A stretch of 64,000 bases of DNA from Hermatobates lingyangjiaoensis (GCA_026182355.1 JAPFBL010000084.1:13293001-13357000), one strand, 5' to 3'; shown: positions 1-12,443, numbered from the stretch's first letter. Numbers and translations: made by a program. Notes: generated by a model not told the origin, from the sequence alone.

Positions 1-146
1 AGTTAAACTAAATTTGTGAGAAAGGAAACGCTTCTTGTCTCGTTCCTCATTTTTCTGGGGTTTACTCAATGCATTAGGATTTGTGCTATAGTGATTGTTA
101 TATGCTTTAAAACCATTCTCCATCCCCAATTTGAACAAATGTGTAC
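1..146 (-). CDS. BPTF: BPTF exon 9, cut by the window edge
   Basis: Starts at the TTTACAG acceptor just upstream of 146. It encodes THLFKLGMENGFKAYNNHYS, then TNPNALSKPQKNEERDKK and LSHKFSLT at base 1. This block (FKLG, YSTNP-AL-KPQ, EERDK-R, LSHKFSLT) is very close to insect NURF301 and confirms the gene. The exon runs off the left edge in frame. Confidence 0.93.
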
Positions 147-250
147 CTGTAAATGTATTCCAGAAGATTAGTTCCCTTAAACGATACATGCATAATAAAA
201 GCTAACTATATTTACTAAAATAATTATACATCCGACAATATTTCTAATAC

Positions 251-394
251 CAGAGGCAATTTGATGTGCTTTCAATCTTGTAATCCGACTGTTATCTCCA
301 ATATCATTTAATTTTTCTCCTTTCTTTTTAATATCATCAACGTTGAAACCTCTAGGACCTATAGTTCCAGAACGAATCTTAGTTTTCTTTTTAC
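251..394 (-). CDS. BPTF: BPTF exon 8: basic linker with TRL motif
   Basis: A 144-base exon with acceptor TTTATAG and donor CTCTG|GTATTA. It encodes KKKTKIRSGTIGPRGF, then a charged stretch, then SRITRLKAHQIASG. A short R-I-TRL motif sits at the equivalent place just upstream of the FKLG block in vertebrate BPTF. It is phase 1 in and 1 out, continuing into exon 9. Confidence 0.8.
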
Positions 395-975
395 CTATAA
401 AATAAAATAATTGCTCATAAAATTGAGAGAGGTTAATATTTTTCAAATGTAAAAAAAAAATGTTCATATTAAGTTCTACCGAAATGTATATTTTATTACA
501 ATAATAAATTTAAATCTTGGGGACATTTTTATTAGTATCATATCACAAGTATATCACTTGAAAAATTGAAGACAGCTTCGGTATATTCACTTCTTTCAAC
601 AAAAAAATCTAATGCCAAAGAAACCAACTTATTACAACGGTTTACTAACAGCTGAAAAAGATAAATGTAACCATCCCAAAAACTTTACAAGTGATATTTG
701 TAAAGCACATCTCTGCAATGTGATATTTAATGGAATTAATGCAATCAACATTATTAAAAACAAAACAAAAAAATGGAATAATAATTAAAGTTACTCTTTC
801 TTTCTAACAAACTGCTGTTGTGATAAAACAAATATGAACCGAGTATACCCGATATACATAATATTCCAGATAATTTCTGTTAGAAAAATCTCACAAATTT
901 CGAACATACAATCTCTATGAATCGAAATTATTTGTTAAATAATTTCACTAACAAGATTTAAATTCGAGGTTATAC
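395..975 (-). other. BPTF intron 7, no distinct element seen
   Basis: AT-rich intronic sequence between exons 7 and 8 with short A and T runs. I saw no repeat ends, hairpins or extra exons. Confidence 0.6.
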
Positions 976-1053
976 CATTTTTTTCATCTTTTTCCATTTC
1001 CATTTCTTCATCATCTTGATCACTAGCTTTCCCATCAGATGAATCAGAGTTAC
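976..1053 (-). CDS. BPTF: BPTF exon 7: acidic linker (probable)
   Basis: A 78-base exon with acceptor TTTTTAG and donor AATG|GTATAA. It encodes NSDSSDGKASDQDDEEMEME followed by KDEKNG. Phase is 1 in and 1 out, matching both neighbours. The Glu/Asp-rich character matches the acidic linker before the conserved BPTF block in exon 9. Confidence 0.7.
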
Positions 1054-1130
1054 CTAAAAACAAAATGCAACATCACTATTATGGACATATTAAGTAAAAC
1101 CGATAAAAAAAATATAAGGGCTTTATTTAC

Positions 1131-1185
1131 CTAAGATATTAATGTCCGATGAATCTATTACCTCCTCATTAGCTACATCAGTTCC
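1131..1185 (-). CDS. BPTF: BPTF exon 6: short acidic linker (probable)
   Basis: A 55-base exon from acceptor TATACAG to donor TTAG|GTAAAT. Only one frame is open: GTDVANEEVIDSSDINILG. It starts in phase 0 and ends in phase 1. The acidic, low-complexity composition fits the poorly conserved linker of BPTF. The short length makes the call dependent on phase agreement with exons 5 and 7. Confidence 0.65.
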
Positions 1186-1254
1186 CTGTATACATAGAAA
1201 TAAATTTATAAAATAGTACTCAAAAGTAAGTAACAAAAGGTCTCAAAGTAAACG

Positions 1255-1525
1255 TTGGCGTGGTAAGCTAAAGCTGTTGCGTTACTCTTATTGTTCTGAT
1301 CGAATAATAATGTTGACAAGCCTTTCCTTTAAAAAAACTACTAGTTTCTCCATAGTAACACTTATCAGTCTTTACATTTGACAAATACTTTACATTTTTC
1401 TTTCAAATTTGAAAATAAAGATTTAATGTTTCTTTTGTCTTAAAATGCCAGTGTAACTTCAGGTACATTTCGATTATTCGATCAGAACAAATAAGAATAA
1501 CGCAACAGCATTAGCTTGGCACGCT
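1255..1525. mobile_element. MITE with about 50 bp terminal inverted repeats
   Basis: The segment from about 1257 to 1308 (containing GCTGTTGCGTTA and GTTCTGATCGAATAAT) reappears inverted at about 1470-1525 with a few differences. The roughly 270 bp element has no coding capacity and its middle is AT-rich. TAAACG occurs immediately outside both ends (1249-1254 and about 1527-1532), a possible target duplication. It lies in BPTF intron 5. The superfamily is not clear. Confidence 0.65.
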
Positions 1526-1989
1526 ATAAACGAAGGTCACACGTTCGATTTTGAAGATGCAACCATAGTAAAAAAAAGAAAAAGATTAACAAAGAAGGAA
1601 GACACTTGAAATACTATGTATTAAAAAGGATCAAAGTTCGATTAATCATAGAAGTGATATTACTAATTTAAGTAATATTTATTCTGGAGTGTTATGCTGA
1701 GTTTTAGTGAAATTTGATTTATTCTGTTCCTTTGAGTGAAGTGTTGAGGTAACTTGTAATGTTATCTTATAAGGTTTTGTCTGGTTAAGATTGTTGTTCC
1801 ATTAAATAATGTAAATTTTATTTTCTTAGTCAACAAATTCTTACTTCTGTAAGTTATATTGTTTTATTTATCTCTGAAATACTTCTGCTTATAGTATTCA
1901 TAAGTTATAACATATTGTTCATTCATAACATAAGTTATATAAGTTCATTCATTTTCATATTGTTTGTATCTTGGATGTTGGTATGTGAT

Positions 1990-2265
1990 TATCATTTGTA
2001 GTTTGTAGTCCTATAAAAAACGTTTTATAATAAAAACGAAACGTCGACAATGAGAGTTTGATTTTTGAATATAGAAAATTTGAACGAATCCCGATTAGAT
2101 ATTCCGTCAATTCACCTCTTCTCCTGAGGACGACCGCCATTACCGTCGAAATATTGAAAAGTGAGTCTTTATTATGCTTCTGTCTATGTGTCACAGTTTA
2201 TTTTAAGTATATAAATACATATATATAAAGATTTCACATAAACAGGTGAAATAACAATCACTGAT
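1990..2265. repeat. Penelope-like tail modules
   Basis: Contains GAAACGTCGACAATGAGAGT near 2038, closely matched by sequence at 36225-36310, and CTGAGGACGACCG...CGTCGAAA at 2122-2151, which resembles the tails at 17 kb and 61.8 kb. A hairpin of TTTCACATAAACAGGTGAAA at 2230-2249 is the inverse of the TTTCACGTGTTTATGTGAAA hairpin at 17133 and 61866. I read these as 3'-tail pieces of Penelope-like or similar retroelements; no coding sequence is attached. Confidence 0.5.
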
Positions 2266-2271
2266 TGTTGT

Positions 2272-2719
2272 TAGCAGTAACAAATTTCATGTTACGAAAC
2301 CTGAGTGCCCCAAAACTGTGCAACGGGACACGAATCTGAGTTCGTGCTCTGCACAGATACACCATAGAGGCGGACATCATGACTGGGTGTGGAATGTGGA
2401 GTCTGTGTGTATACCACGCATATCATTGATTCCGAGTCACTATCTGTTTCCGTTGAAACGATTGCTAAGTCCCGTCAGAGTCTATTTCGCAATGAAGTTA
2501 ACTATCACAAGGGGAAACTGTATCTAACGCAGGAATTCAAGTTAGAATTCCTGTCCTGAAGGACAGACAGCTAATGTCTGTACAAGCATACAAAGGTATT
2601 GCTTAACACTGTACTAATAATGATATTTTCTACTATTCCATAAATTCTAATGGCATGTTATTAGAATACCAAGTATAAATAGAATTTTTTATATCGTCAA
2701 AGACGGGTATGTTTGCTAG
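2272..2719 (+). mobile_element. Helitron copy 1, 5'-truncated, helicase C-terminal relic
   Basis: The translation on plus includes VCIPRISLIPSHYLFPLKRL and a decayed FAM-(L/V)T-(K)S-G-like motif. This is the C-terminal signature of Helitron (Pif1-like) helicases. The 3' end has a hairpin CGTC-AAA-GACG, then GGTATGTTTGCTAG followed by T, the canonical CTRR terminus in an A|T target. The 5' part and the Rep domain are absent. Copies 2-4 share the sequence. Confidence 0.8.
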
Positions 2720-3400
2720 TATATATATATATAAATAACTGTTAAAACAGAACAACAAAAAAGAACGAAATCACTTACTAGAATCAATATTTCGAACCGC
2801 ATTTTGTTTTCTTAACAAGATTTTGTTTTGTTACTTATATTTGTTAACTTAATATAAGTAACTTATAAACAAATGCATAAAAAACAGAGGTAATTCATAC
2901 AGTATAACTATAAACTAACACTCATCGTTAAGATAAGGTTACGACAACATGAAAATAAGAAAGACGCTAGGATCAAAATTTAAGAAGAGCAAACTACTTG
3001 TCACACAGTGTATGAATTTTTTTATACATGTTTGAATTACATGATTTATAACAGAAACAGTTCATGCTGAATTTTTTTGTTTGAACTTCATTTGGAAATA
3101 CAAGTCCTATTACTCAATAGATAAATTATGAACTCCAACTAAATGCCAGAAGCCAGAGGCTTGATTAATATTAAACCACTAATGTCTATTTATAAAGCAA
3201 ATCATATCTCATTTCCTATAATTGAAAATATAGTTTTTATGAGCATTAATTAAAACAATAGATTCTGAGGCAGTAACGAAAAATAAGAATATAAAAAAAG
3301 ATTACAACTCATTTACCTGTTTCAAAGGTTTAAAAAATCATACATTTAAAACCGACCTGAGATGCTTAATTTAAAAAGTCGTATCGTAATGTATTGTTAC

Positions 3401-3501
3401 CATGTGAAATCCACTGTCAGTGTCCGTGAAGTCCACTAATTTAGTGCCACAAACAAGCCTTTCTTTTTCTTCCCTTTCTCTTTTGCTTTTTAAAATTAAC
3501 G
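3401..3501 (-). CDS. BPTF: BPTF exon 5: basic/acidic coiled linker (probable)
   Basis: A 101-base candidate exon with acceptor GATTTTGTAG and donor ATG|GTAACA. It encodes LILKSKREREEKERLVCGTK and then an acidic stretch ending DTDSGFHM. It accepts the phase-1 end of exon 4 and leaves phase 0, which is exactly what exon 6 requires; without it exon 6 would shift into a stop. Insect NURF301 has a charged helical linker at this place. The call rests on phase and splice signals more than on residue-level conservation. Confidence 0.7.
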
Positions 3502-3861
3502 CTACAAAATCACATGCCAGATTACATAAGTTCATGATAAACACAAACTGCATTACACATATAAATACAAAATATTATGTAAAATATAATCCCTCAAATT
3601 TCATACTCAAAACTTATATACGTTTTACTATAAGGTTACTTCGAATTTCTCTAAAACTCCAGAATGGATTAAAAAAACATGGATTTTTTTAAATAACAAA
3701 ATATGTGCCCGGCCCTATTTATTCAAATCTCTTGAAATCAAAACAATAATTTTCCCAGAAATTAAAGGCAGTGTTAATCTTTGCCTTTATAGAGCACTTA
3801 ACAAACTCTTGAATTAGTATGATCATGTCGTAATTACTGAAACAAATATTGGTAACATTAC

Positions 3862-4070
3862 CTGCTTGCACATCTAAATAAGCTTTTCTACTGCCCCTGG
3901 CCTGAGAAGTTAATCGTTCTGTGATAAGCATCTGACGTGAAACCTCTTCACGAAAGTCAAGCATTTCTCGGTAAAGAGCCAATTCATATTCCTTCGAGTC
4001 CAGAGCTTCCAGTAATCTGTCAAATTGGGCGACGCAGGAATAATACCAGCATTCCCCTTTCTCACTTTCG
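3862..4070 (-). CDS. BPTF: BPTF exon 4: CWYYS and helical segment
   Basis: Starts after a pyrimidine-rich CCTCCAG acceptor. It encodes ESEKGECWYYS, then a helical region with RLLEALDSKEYE, RQMLITERLTSQARG and KAYLDVQA. The CWYYS motif and the L-D-Y-E / T-LT-ARG pattern are those of BPTF/NURF301 downstream of RRIF. It ends at CAG|GTAATG in phase 1. Splicing to the next candidate exon keeps the frame. Confidence 0.9.
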
Positions 4071-4417
4071 CTGGAGGAAAAATATTCAAAAACAGTCAGT
4101 ACCACATGAAGTACTTATGATTATTTGGATGATCACAATATTGAACATTTAAACTCAAATTTAATAAATCAATTTGAGTATTTAATTAAAAAGATATTGT
4201 AAACAAATCGTGTTCCACCAAAATTTGTTAAAAAAGAAGTTATTTCCAAATTGTATAATCAGTTATTTCCAAATTGTATAATCAGTTATTACCAAATTCC
4301 TAACATAATCAGCATTTATTTACGTAAGTAATGCTATAGAAACTACACAAAATACATTCGTAATCAATAATACTGACAATAAACAAAACATGCAACAAAT
4401 TATATATGAATACATAC

Positions 4418-4539
4418 ACAAATATTCGTCTGCTAAGGAAAAAATATTTTCTTCCATGTCTGTCACAACCTAGATGTTCCTGACGACAAAGAAGACCTGA
4501 CTTTTCAACATCAGGTATGCAATCAGTCACCCCTGTGAC
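4418..4539 (-). CDS. BPTF: BPTF exon 3: block after the PHD finger
   Basis: Starts at a TTTTCAG acceptor in phase 0 and encodes VTGVTDCIPDVEKSG, then LGCDRHGRKYFFLSRRIFV. The same order (GV-DC, then the DRHGRKYWF-like signature and RRIF) follows the PHD finger in insect NURF301. It ends at a GTATGT donor leaving two bases of a Val codon, which exon 4 completes. An open frame that runs through the donor is intronic and is not included. Confidence 0.9.
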
Positions 4540-6090
4540 CTGAAAAGAATATACTTATAGGTGTCAAATACCTACTCCATCTGGCAGTATGTAGTTGGTT
4601 GTAATTAGCTGTATGCAAATAACTTATACTAAGTTATCAATGATAACTATACATTCACTACTATTTGTACTGTTATACTACGACATAATACAGTTTTGTA
4701 ATTAATAACCGATATCAAATAAGGGAAACATATATCATCTACAATGTTTATATTCAAGAGAAAAGTATTTAAAAAAAGCAACAGTCACCTTAATGCCCTC
4801 GGGTAGTATAAAATATTTTCAGAAAACTCACTTGGGATAACTGTTAATCACAATAATTAAGTTTACTGTGATATCTGAAGAAATATCAAAATACATTGTA
4901 ACTTTTCAATCAAAGATATCATCGCAATATGCATGGAAAATGCATTGGTAACTGTTTGTTACCAAAGAACTTAACAAACTGAAGGTGGTAAATTTGTCAA
5001 TTTATAAAAGCGTTAGGAAGGGTAATCTTTTTTTAAATATAATTATACCGTTAAAAATAATGATTTAATTAACAAAATGAGAGATGTCACCGGTGTGATT
5101 CAAGTTAATTATTATTAATGTCAAGTCCCACAATAACCTCTGTCAACAAGTTATTTTAATTTGTTGGAAAACAAACTGAGGTACGAAATTTGTTTTTGTC
5201 CCTCTCTATTTCCCTCTCCTATTTGTTGACAAAACAACAGTGTCATTAAATTCCTCTAAATTACTTCTTGTAGACATTGTAATAAATATAAGCTAATGAG
5301 GTAAAATGAATAAAGGATCTATTATTAAACGTAATATTATAGAATCAGATAAATATTGATTAAAATAACTTTGTTAACTAACATTATTCCAGGTCTATTT
5401 ACACATGTAATTTAGTTAATAGAGTTGTACAACTAGTGTTGCCCTGTTAAAAAAAAAGAAGAAGAAGAGGAATTCAAACCCTTAAAACGCACAACACATG
5501 TTTACACATAATTTTCTCAAATGATATGTTAATTCTTCTCCTTTTTTTCGTTTATTTAGTTCTTTTACAAGGAGCTAACAGAAAACTTTACATTTTCGTT
5601 TCTCTATTAATTTGCGGTAATTTATAGTATATATGCATAATCAAACCACAGTAAGAATTGTTAATTTTTACTAAAATCTTTCGACCGGATAATAATCGTC
5701 TCCAAAGTTACATGTTGAAGAGATCATCGTATATATACATTCTAACTTTCATTTTAAATTTAAAAAAATATTTTCCTTAAATTTTCTTTAATAGATCCCT
5801 GTTTCCAACACCACACTACCACAGTCACCTTGAGGGTTTTTGAAAAGACACATATCCAGTTCCAGTCTCCTTGGTGCTAGAATAACTGCTGGCTTCAATC
5901 TCAAACGTGAAATCATTCTTTTATTATTTTTTAATTCTGAAGCAAATTATTATTTATCTCCATTATTCAGCTTTTTGAATTCAGTTTATTTTCTTATCCT
6001 TTTACTTTTAATAGTTTTTTCTTTCTTGTTTTACACAGTTTGGTTTATTATTACTTCTATTTATATTTCTTGAATTGTGATCTTCAGTTA
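4540..6090 (-). other. Start of BPTF intron 2, mostly featureless
   Basis: AT-rich intron. The only pattern noted is a decayed tail-like segment at 5630-5710 (AATCAAACCACAGTAAGAA, then AAAATCTTTCGACCGG), related to the fold-back element at 16964. No exon signals are supported. Confidence 0.5.
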
Positions 6091-6099
6091 CTTTCTATT

Positions 6100-6965
6100 T
6101 TGTCCCTTCACCTCCTTGTGCTGGCAGCACTTTTACTGTAACAACGAAAAGGGGATCTTCAGAGTGATTTCTCTCTTCAAGAGAATCACATCTCCTCTGC
6201 TGAAGACAAGGAATCCTTGAAATATCAAAGTGAGTTTTGCAGTGTTTCATTTTGTTTGGTTTATATATATATATATATATATACCAAACAAAAAGAAACA
6301 GTTCACTATAAAACGTCAAATTATACAGAAGAACTGACACAACTCAATTCTACATTTGGACTGCAGTTGTCCTCACGAGTAGAACGACTACTTCCTTACC
6401 GCCTGCCCTGGGAGGGGGGAGGGGCAGGCAAAGATTACTAAACAGATAGTCTGAACTATCTGTTTACCTTCAGAAATGAAGATAAACAAAAGCAAGTAGA
6501 AAAAATAATACTAATATTGGATCACGTGTGGGGAGAAGTTATACTTTTGAAAAAAATAGAAGGAAGGACTAGGGTTATCAATAGGAAGATTTAACAGTTG
6601 CGTCGTCCACATCTTTGCATTGCCTCTATAGGATTACGAGGATTTGGAGAGATATGGAAATAATACTCTTCAACATAGAAGGTTTTGGATAAAAAATATA
6701 GGGAGGCTGATTAAATATTGAAGAAGTACAAGGGAAAGAAGAGGGAATGGTGAACAGCACTTTGATAATCCTGTTAAGCCTGTTTATATATATAACATTA
6801 AACAGAAAGGAAACATAAAATGAACTGATACAACTCACTTCGATATTTCAGGACAGAGAGATGTGATCCACTTGAGGAGCAAAATTACACTAAAGATTTC
6901 CTTTGCTGTAGTAGTAGTAGTTCCAGTGCTGCCAACATACGCAGGGAGGAGGAAGGGATTAAAAA
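6100..6965. repeat. Inverted duplicate pair, unclassified repeat
   Basis: Sequence at 6100-6340 read on minus (ACTCACTTTGATATTTCA, GAGATGTGATTC, AGTGCTGCCA) reappears on plus at 6826-6960 with substitutions. A third related piece lies at 6315-6425. A TA microsatellite sits at 6260-6283. This looks like two opposite copies of one old element inside the BPTF intron. No coding motif is recognised. Confidence 0.5.
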
Positions 6966-7054
6966 TAAAGTAAGTAAAAAATAAAATTCTTAAAATTATA
7001 AACATAATGGTAAAATAAATAATAATTAATAAATTTATAATTTTGGGTAAATAT

Positions 7055-7099
7055 AAGTGAGTGTGTGTGTGGGGGAGAGAGAGAGAGAGAGAGAGAGAG
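7055..7099. repeat. GT/AG microsatellite
   Basis: A run of GTGTGTGTGT, then GGGGG, then at least 14 AG units. Simple repeat with no other content. Confidence 0.9.
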
Positions 7100-10000
7100 T
7101 GTAAAGATTGATTTCACACCAAAGAGGTAAATAAGAGTTGTGCATCTACAGAAGCTCTAAACTTAACATGAGAATTGCAATCGGGGTCGGATTGGGGGTT
7201 TGAACAAGGAAGTAGTCATTAATTCAAACTAGTACTGTGGAAATTGAATGGATAACAAAAGGAAGGTGGATGCGATGTCCTATGAAAAATCATACATAGG
7301 TATAGCTTTTCATTTTCAGACTTGTTTGGTTGGTTATCACTAAATTGAAATAATACGAGAAGTGTTCAATAAATAAAGCCATTACTATCATACTGCATTA
7401 CTTAATATTCAATTGGTACTTTAATTATTTAAAATTATCACCATTGTTTCTCCATTACACACGTAATCCCACTGATATTCAAGATTTCATTATTTGTCTT
7501 GAAATATCTCTTTACTCAGTATTCTTGCACATTAGATTTAACAATGATGAGTTATTGTGGACTATTGGGTAATGTCATATTACTATCAATACTGTTCTGG
7601 TTTATAAGCTAGTCATTAGAGGATTGAAGCTGGTTATTGATTTATTAACTTTTGAACACATCTCTTATGTAAGCATTGACCATGGACCAGTGCTTCCTTA
7701 TATTTGTTTTTAAACATACAAAAATATGTTGAATTCTTCATTTCAGAGCAAAACAGTCGTAGGTTTTTTTAGATAATTAAAGGTATTAATTAATGCAATC
7801 TGATGAGTGGCGGAGATGCTATGATTAATGACATTTGCTTGAATAATAACCACGGATATCCGAGTCGTAGGTGTTATTTCAAGTTAATGACATACGATTA
7901 ATAATTGGTGAGATGGACTTCTTGTGGAAACGATTACGTTCAACGATTCTAAGCCTAACTAAGATCCCTCCACCATATTTAATCTTTCCTGTCCTGGATT
8001 CGTCATGGAAGAGACGTTTCCCATTTCAATGGGATGAAAAGGAGACATGTGATTGGCTGAGCGAATGGTATATGGGGGAGTCGGTGTGTATGCGATGTTG
8101 TGACCTGTCGAGCAACAAACTCTTATGTAAACGATTAGGTTGAACAGTGTTCTGCCTTATGAAAGAATAAGGGAAAGGTATATGTTTTTTTGAGTTCATA
8201 TGTTTTCCTGCCAACAAACGACTATGACTCACTTTCAATATCTAGAGACCCTTTCAAGAGTCACTATAAGGAGAGATAATCGTACCGTGAGAAGACAACA
8301 GTCAACATTATTTACATATATATCCACGATTAAACTTCAGTAAGAAATTCAAAAATGAAGTAAAATCTTTCAACCAAGGCAACTCAGATCCAGTATGACC
8401 ATGATGAGTAACAGATTAGTTGTTGTTTTGACACATCTAATCCCATTTCCGAATTTCTTACTGTGTATTAGACGTTGATTTTTATTTTAAGTATATCACT
8501 TTTTCGAGGTTTGGTATAATGTGAAACAATTATCAAAATACCTAAGGCCAATGTTTCGTCTATATTTTTAGACACCTTCAGGACAACATTAATAACAGAA
8601 TTAATTACTATAAAATGAAAGAACATAAGTTACTTATTTATATGAATATCCAGTATCACCTTGGTATTTTTAGTTTACTGAAAAACTATTTCATAGTTTT
8701 GTCTTATAATTTCTCTAACACAGTGATGCTCCTGGTGACATTTTACGAACAATCTATACCACATTTTGACATTGGTATTCAAGAAACTCATAAAAACTAC
8801 ATTGAAAAAGAAACTGGAACAGTATGAATGTTGTTTAACCATTAATATATTTTACTTAGGTTATTTGTATCCGATTTTTATTGCATGCATTTTTTGTTTT
8901 CTGAATAATCATTTCTTTTATGAACCTCCTGTTATTATTGTGTTAATACATATATATAGGTATATAGGTATATATAGGTATATATACATATATAGGTTCG
9001 AGACCTTTTATATGTTGTAAATAAATACCCTCCCATATGTTAAAAAAAATAAGCAAATGAAATCGTAAAATTTCAATAGTTCAAAAAAAAAGTGTAGCTA
9101 CAGTTAAACCGTAGAGGTATTTATTATACAAGTAAGTTGTCAAAACATTTAAAAATGATGAATCACACCAAAAAGTCCAGCAATTCAGTACGACAGCTGA
9201 ATCCACATGAAGCACCTAATTTTTGTCTTTAATGGGCAAACGTGGCCTTTAATTTTTACACAACTTCTTTCTCTTATTTCATTCATGAAGGTGGCTTATA
9301 TAGAAATAAATTTCAATAATACTAGGAATGGCCTCTTTGCAGCGGGTCAGCTGAGACTACTATTAGACCCATCAAAACAGTACCGAACTAAACTGGAAAA
9401 TGTAATTCTTTGCACATCAAGATTGTGTCCGGATTACTGTTTACGGAATAATGATTTTCGGACCACTGTTGAGCAACTGTAGAGATTTTTTTATAAAACA
9501 TATTTAAATTACAGAAGTCTCTAAGAGCTATAAAAAAACTTATGCATCAATTAATTTAACTAAGATCATGAATTCTACAAGATATTTCATATCTAATTGC
9601 CAACATTAGATAACGAATTTTCATTTTTAAAGATAACAATCAACGAATAAAACTAACAACTGAAGAATAATCCATAAATAGCTCAACAATTCAAAACAAT
9701 GGAGTATACTAGGGACCGTATGTGAAGCAGGGAGCGGAAAAAAATGGTAAAATATTTCATTATTTCTGAGGAAGTACTTTTAACTGAACGTTTCGCATAC
9801 CCTCTTACTGGTAAATGTTAACCATCTACAATAAACAAGTAAAAATTAACCACCAATTCTACACCGACCCACACATTACTGATGAGGACCAATATTTTCC
9901 GGAACAATTTTTTTTTCCAGTTAATGATAAAATGTTGTAATCGGGGCACTGAAAGACTAGCCATGGTAGTAGTAGGTGGGAGAGCTGTGCAGCAGACCTA

Positions 10001-10880
10001 TGTAAAGGGTTGACTTAATATTTTAGGTTACCTTCAACCTATCAAATGCTTCAGAGGATTTCCGTAAAACGAGCATGTCCACAACAAACCAGAATACTGA
10101 AGTACTCAACAAAACAAAAATAAGAAAAGCATAAAATGTACATAAACTTAAGAAAAAACATATCCGCAGAGATATTTTTCCGAACACCCACTCTTAAGGA
10201 TTTCATCTTCAGTGTAGTTTTATGGGTACCTCAAGATGTTCATCATGCAATAACAAAAGTTTGTAACTTGGCACCCATTTTAGTATGTGCGAGCCCCATC
10301 ACTATGATGTATTAAATTATACCTCATTAAAGTTCCTTTTATTAAAGTAGGAACTTCTAACGAATACCTGACATCGGGCAGGCTCAGAAAGAATAGTTTT
10401 ACATCTTCTCCGAGGACCAGTGTACAATTTCCATTACCCATATAAAAAATTTAGGATCATGACCAAGATTCAATCCTCCTGATTAACAGTACACAGTAAA
10501 CTTTGAAAATACACCTGTTCTCAACCTTCACATCTCACAAGAAAAATCTACAGTCATGGCCAAGATTTGAATTTTCAATCTTCATTACTAAAACCAGAAC
10601 GCTACCTGTTCCTTATACTTCACCTGTTCCCACCTCCGCAAATATATTTCAAGAAAACATATATGAAAACACCAAACGAAGAAAAATAGAAACCCTCAAC
10701 CATTTTAAACTACAGCTCTTAGAAGATTCATGATCGACCACAGGAATACTATTTTTATTCTCACACTGAATTTCTATACTGACGTCATTCTAGAGGATTG
10801 TGGAAAGCTGGCCACAAAGCAAACACCAATTAGTTTCTCACAGACGTTTCTTCAATATTTATTGACATTTTCAACATTAA
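7100..10880 (-). other. BPTF intron 2, mostly unassigned
   Basis: AT-rich intronic DNA. A decayed relative of the 17 kb tail is seen at 8325-8400 (AGTAAAATCTTTCAACC). A TATATAGG-type microsatellite lies at about 8946-8998. Open frames here (for example 7871-8143 and 9207-9482) show no family motif and no splice context that fits BPTF. Confidence 0.5.
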
Positions 10881-12443
10881 TCTATGTAAATAAAAGAATG
10901 ATTTTGTCTGTACATTGCTTAGAATTGACTCACTTTAAGTTTTCTTTACGTTTCATACATTAGAGAAACCGAATCAACCCTTAGAAAAATGTCTGTCGGC
11001 AAAATGTTGTCACAAGTAAACTCAGTCACCATAAGACATGGGAAGCTGAAACTTTGACAGTAGATTTGTGTATGTCTAACTTAAAATATAGGTTCTAAAT
11101 TTATAAGAAATTCAACATAGGAACGAAGTTATGGACGTTTAAAGCAAAAACGTTTGTCACAAGTAAACTCAGCCACCATGAGACATAGCGAGCTGAAACT
11201 TTGACACTAGATTTTTGTATGTCTAACTTAAAATATAGGCTCTGAATGGATTGAAAATTCAGCGTAGAAGCGAAGTTATTAACCTTTAACCAGTATTTCA
11301 CTAACTTCACAGACATGTTTATTTTGAAAATATACAGGAGTAGCAAGTAGGTTGTGGGGGTTGCGCGAGTTTTTTGTTGATAACCTTCGAAAGAAGTGAA
11401 GTGGAGGTGGTGTGTGGGTTATCAACGAGACTAGAAGTGCCATAGCTTCTTTTTCTAATAACCGCAATTACAACCTGTTCGCATTCAGTGTTTTCTATGA
11501 ATGGAAAGAAAAGCTTTAAAGGCTGCTTGTCACATATTTAGTTAAAAGTGAGTCGAACAATGAAAGACTAGTGAGTGCTACGCCAAAATTCCATAAGGTA
11601 TTGTTAGTTGATTTAAATTTCAATTGCGTATATGAATATATTTCGTATTTGATTTTATTGACAAGGTGTTTCCCAGAGTTCAAGATGTACCATCTACTCA
11701 GAATTAATGGCTTTGTGAACGAGCAATTCTCAACCCTTAATATGAACAGGCAGGAAAAATCAACAAACAACTTCTTACGCTATATCAATCCGAGGAAAGA
11801 ACTTACAAGTGTGTGATAAGTGATGAGGAAGCAGTTAATTATCCATCTTAATTTCTTGACTCCGTGACAGCTCCTGGACTGTCTGCTCATGAGGAAAAAC
11901 TTAAAATAGGAGCACCAATCATGCTGCGATTTAGTAGTAGTAACAAATTGCATGTTACAAAACTTGAGTGCCCAAAAATGTGTAACGGAACACGACTATG
12001 AGTTCGTGCTCTGCACAGATACGCCATAGAGGCGGACATTATGACTGGGTAGTCTGTGTGTACACCACTCATACCATTGATTCCGAGCCACTATCCGTTT
12101 CCATTCAAACAATTGCAATATCCTGTCAGCGTCTGTTTCACAATGACAGTAACTAAGTCCCAAGGGGGAACTCTATCTACCGCAGGAATTGAAGTGAGTG
12201 AGACCAAGTTTTTTTCACGTTGTCAACTTTACCCATGGTTTGCTTGCCCAAGATTCAGAGGTTCCAACTCTTTGTTCTTTCATGAACCTGGAGTACAGGT
12301 AGCTAATGTGGTTTATACAAAGGCATTTGCTTAACACTGTACTAATAATGATATTTTCTACTATTCTATAATTTCTAATGATATTCTGGAATACCATGCA
12401 CAATCAAATTTGTGACTCCATCAAAGACGGGTACGTTTGCTAG
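10881..12443 (+). mobile_element. Helitron copy 2, near full-length, non-autonomous
   Basis: The 5' end TCTATGTAAATAAAAG starts after A; the 3' end is TTTGCTAG followed by T. This gives the Helitron A-TC...CTAG-T pattern. The subterminal hairpin near the 3' end is the CRTC-AAA-GACG type. The start matches copy 4 base for base apart from a few changes and the flanks diverge, fixing the border. Near 11001-11280 there is an internal tandem pair of about 140 bp (the ACAAGTAAACTCAG unit). The downstream half keeps decayed helicase C-terminal sequence: IPLIPSHYPFPFKQLQYPV, FTMTVTKSQGG, then SNSLFFHEPG and NVVYTKAFA. No Rep domain or helicase ATPase core is present, so the copy cannot move alone. 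It sits in BPTF intron 2. Confidence 0.85.

Noticed and set aside
3719..4105. The complete 128-codon open frame as one protein
   Set aside because: Only 4070-3862 is BPTF exon 4. The ends read through a clear acceptor and donor into intron.
7871..8143. 90-codon plus-strand open frame with a Trp-rich composition
   Set aside because: No recognised motif, lies antisense in a BPTF intron, and overlaps an equally long opposite frame.
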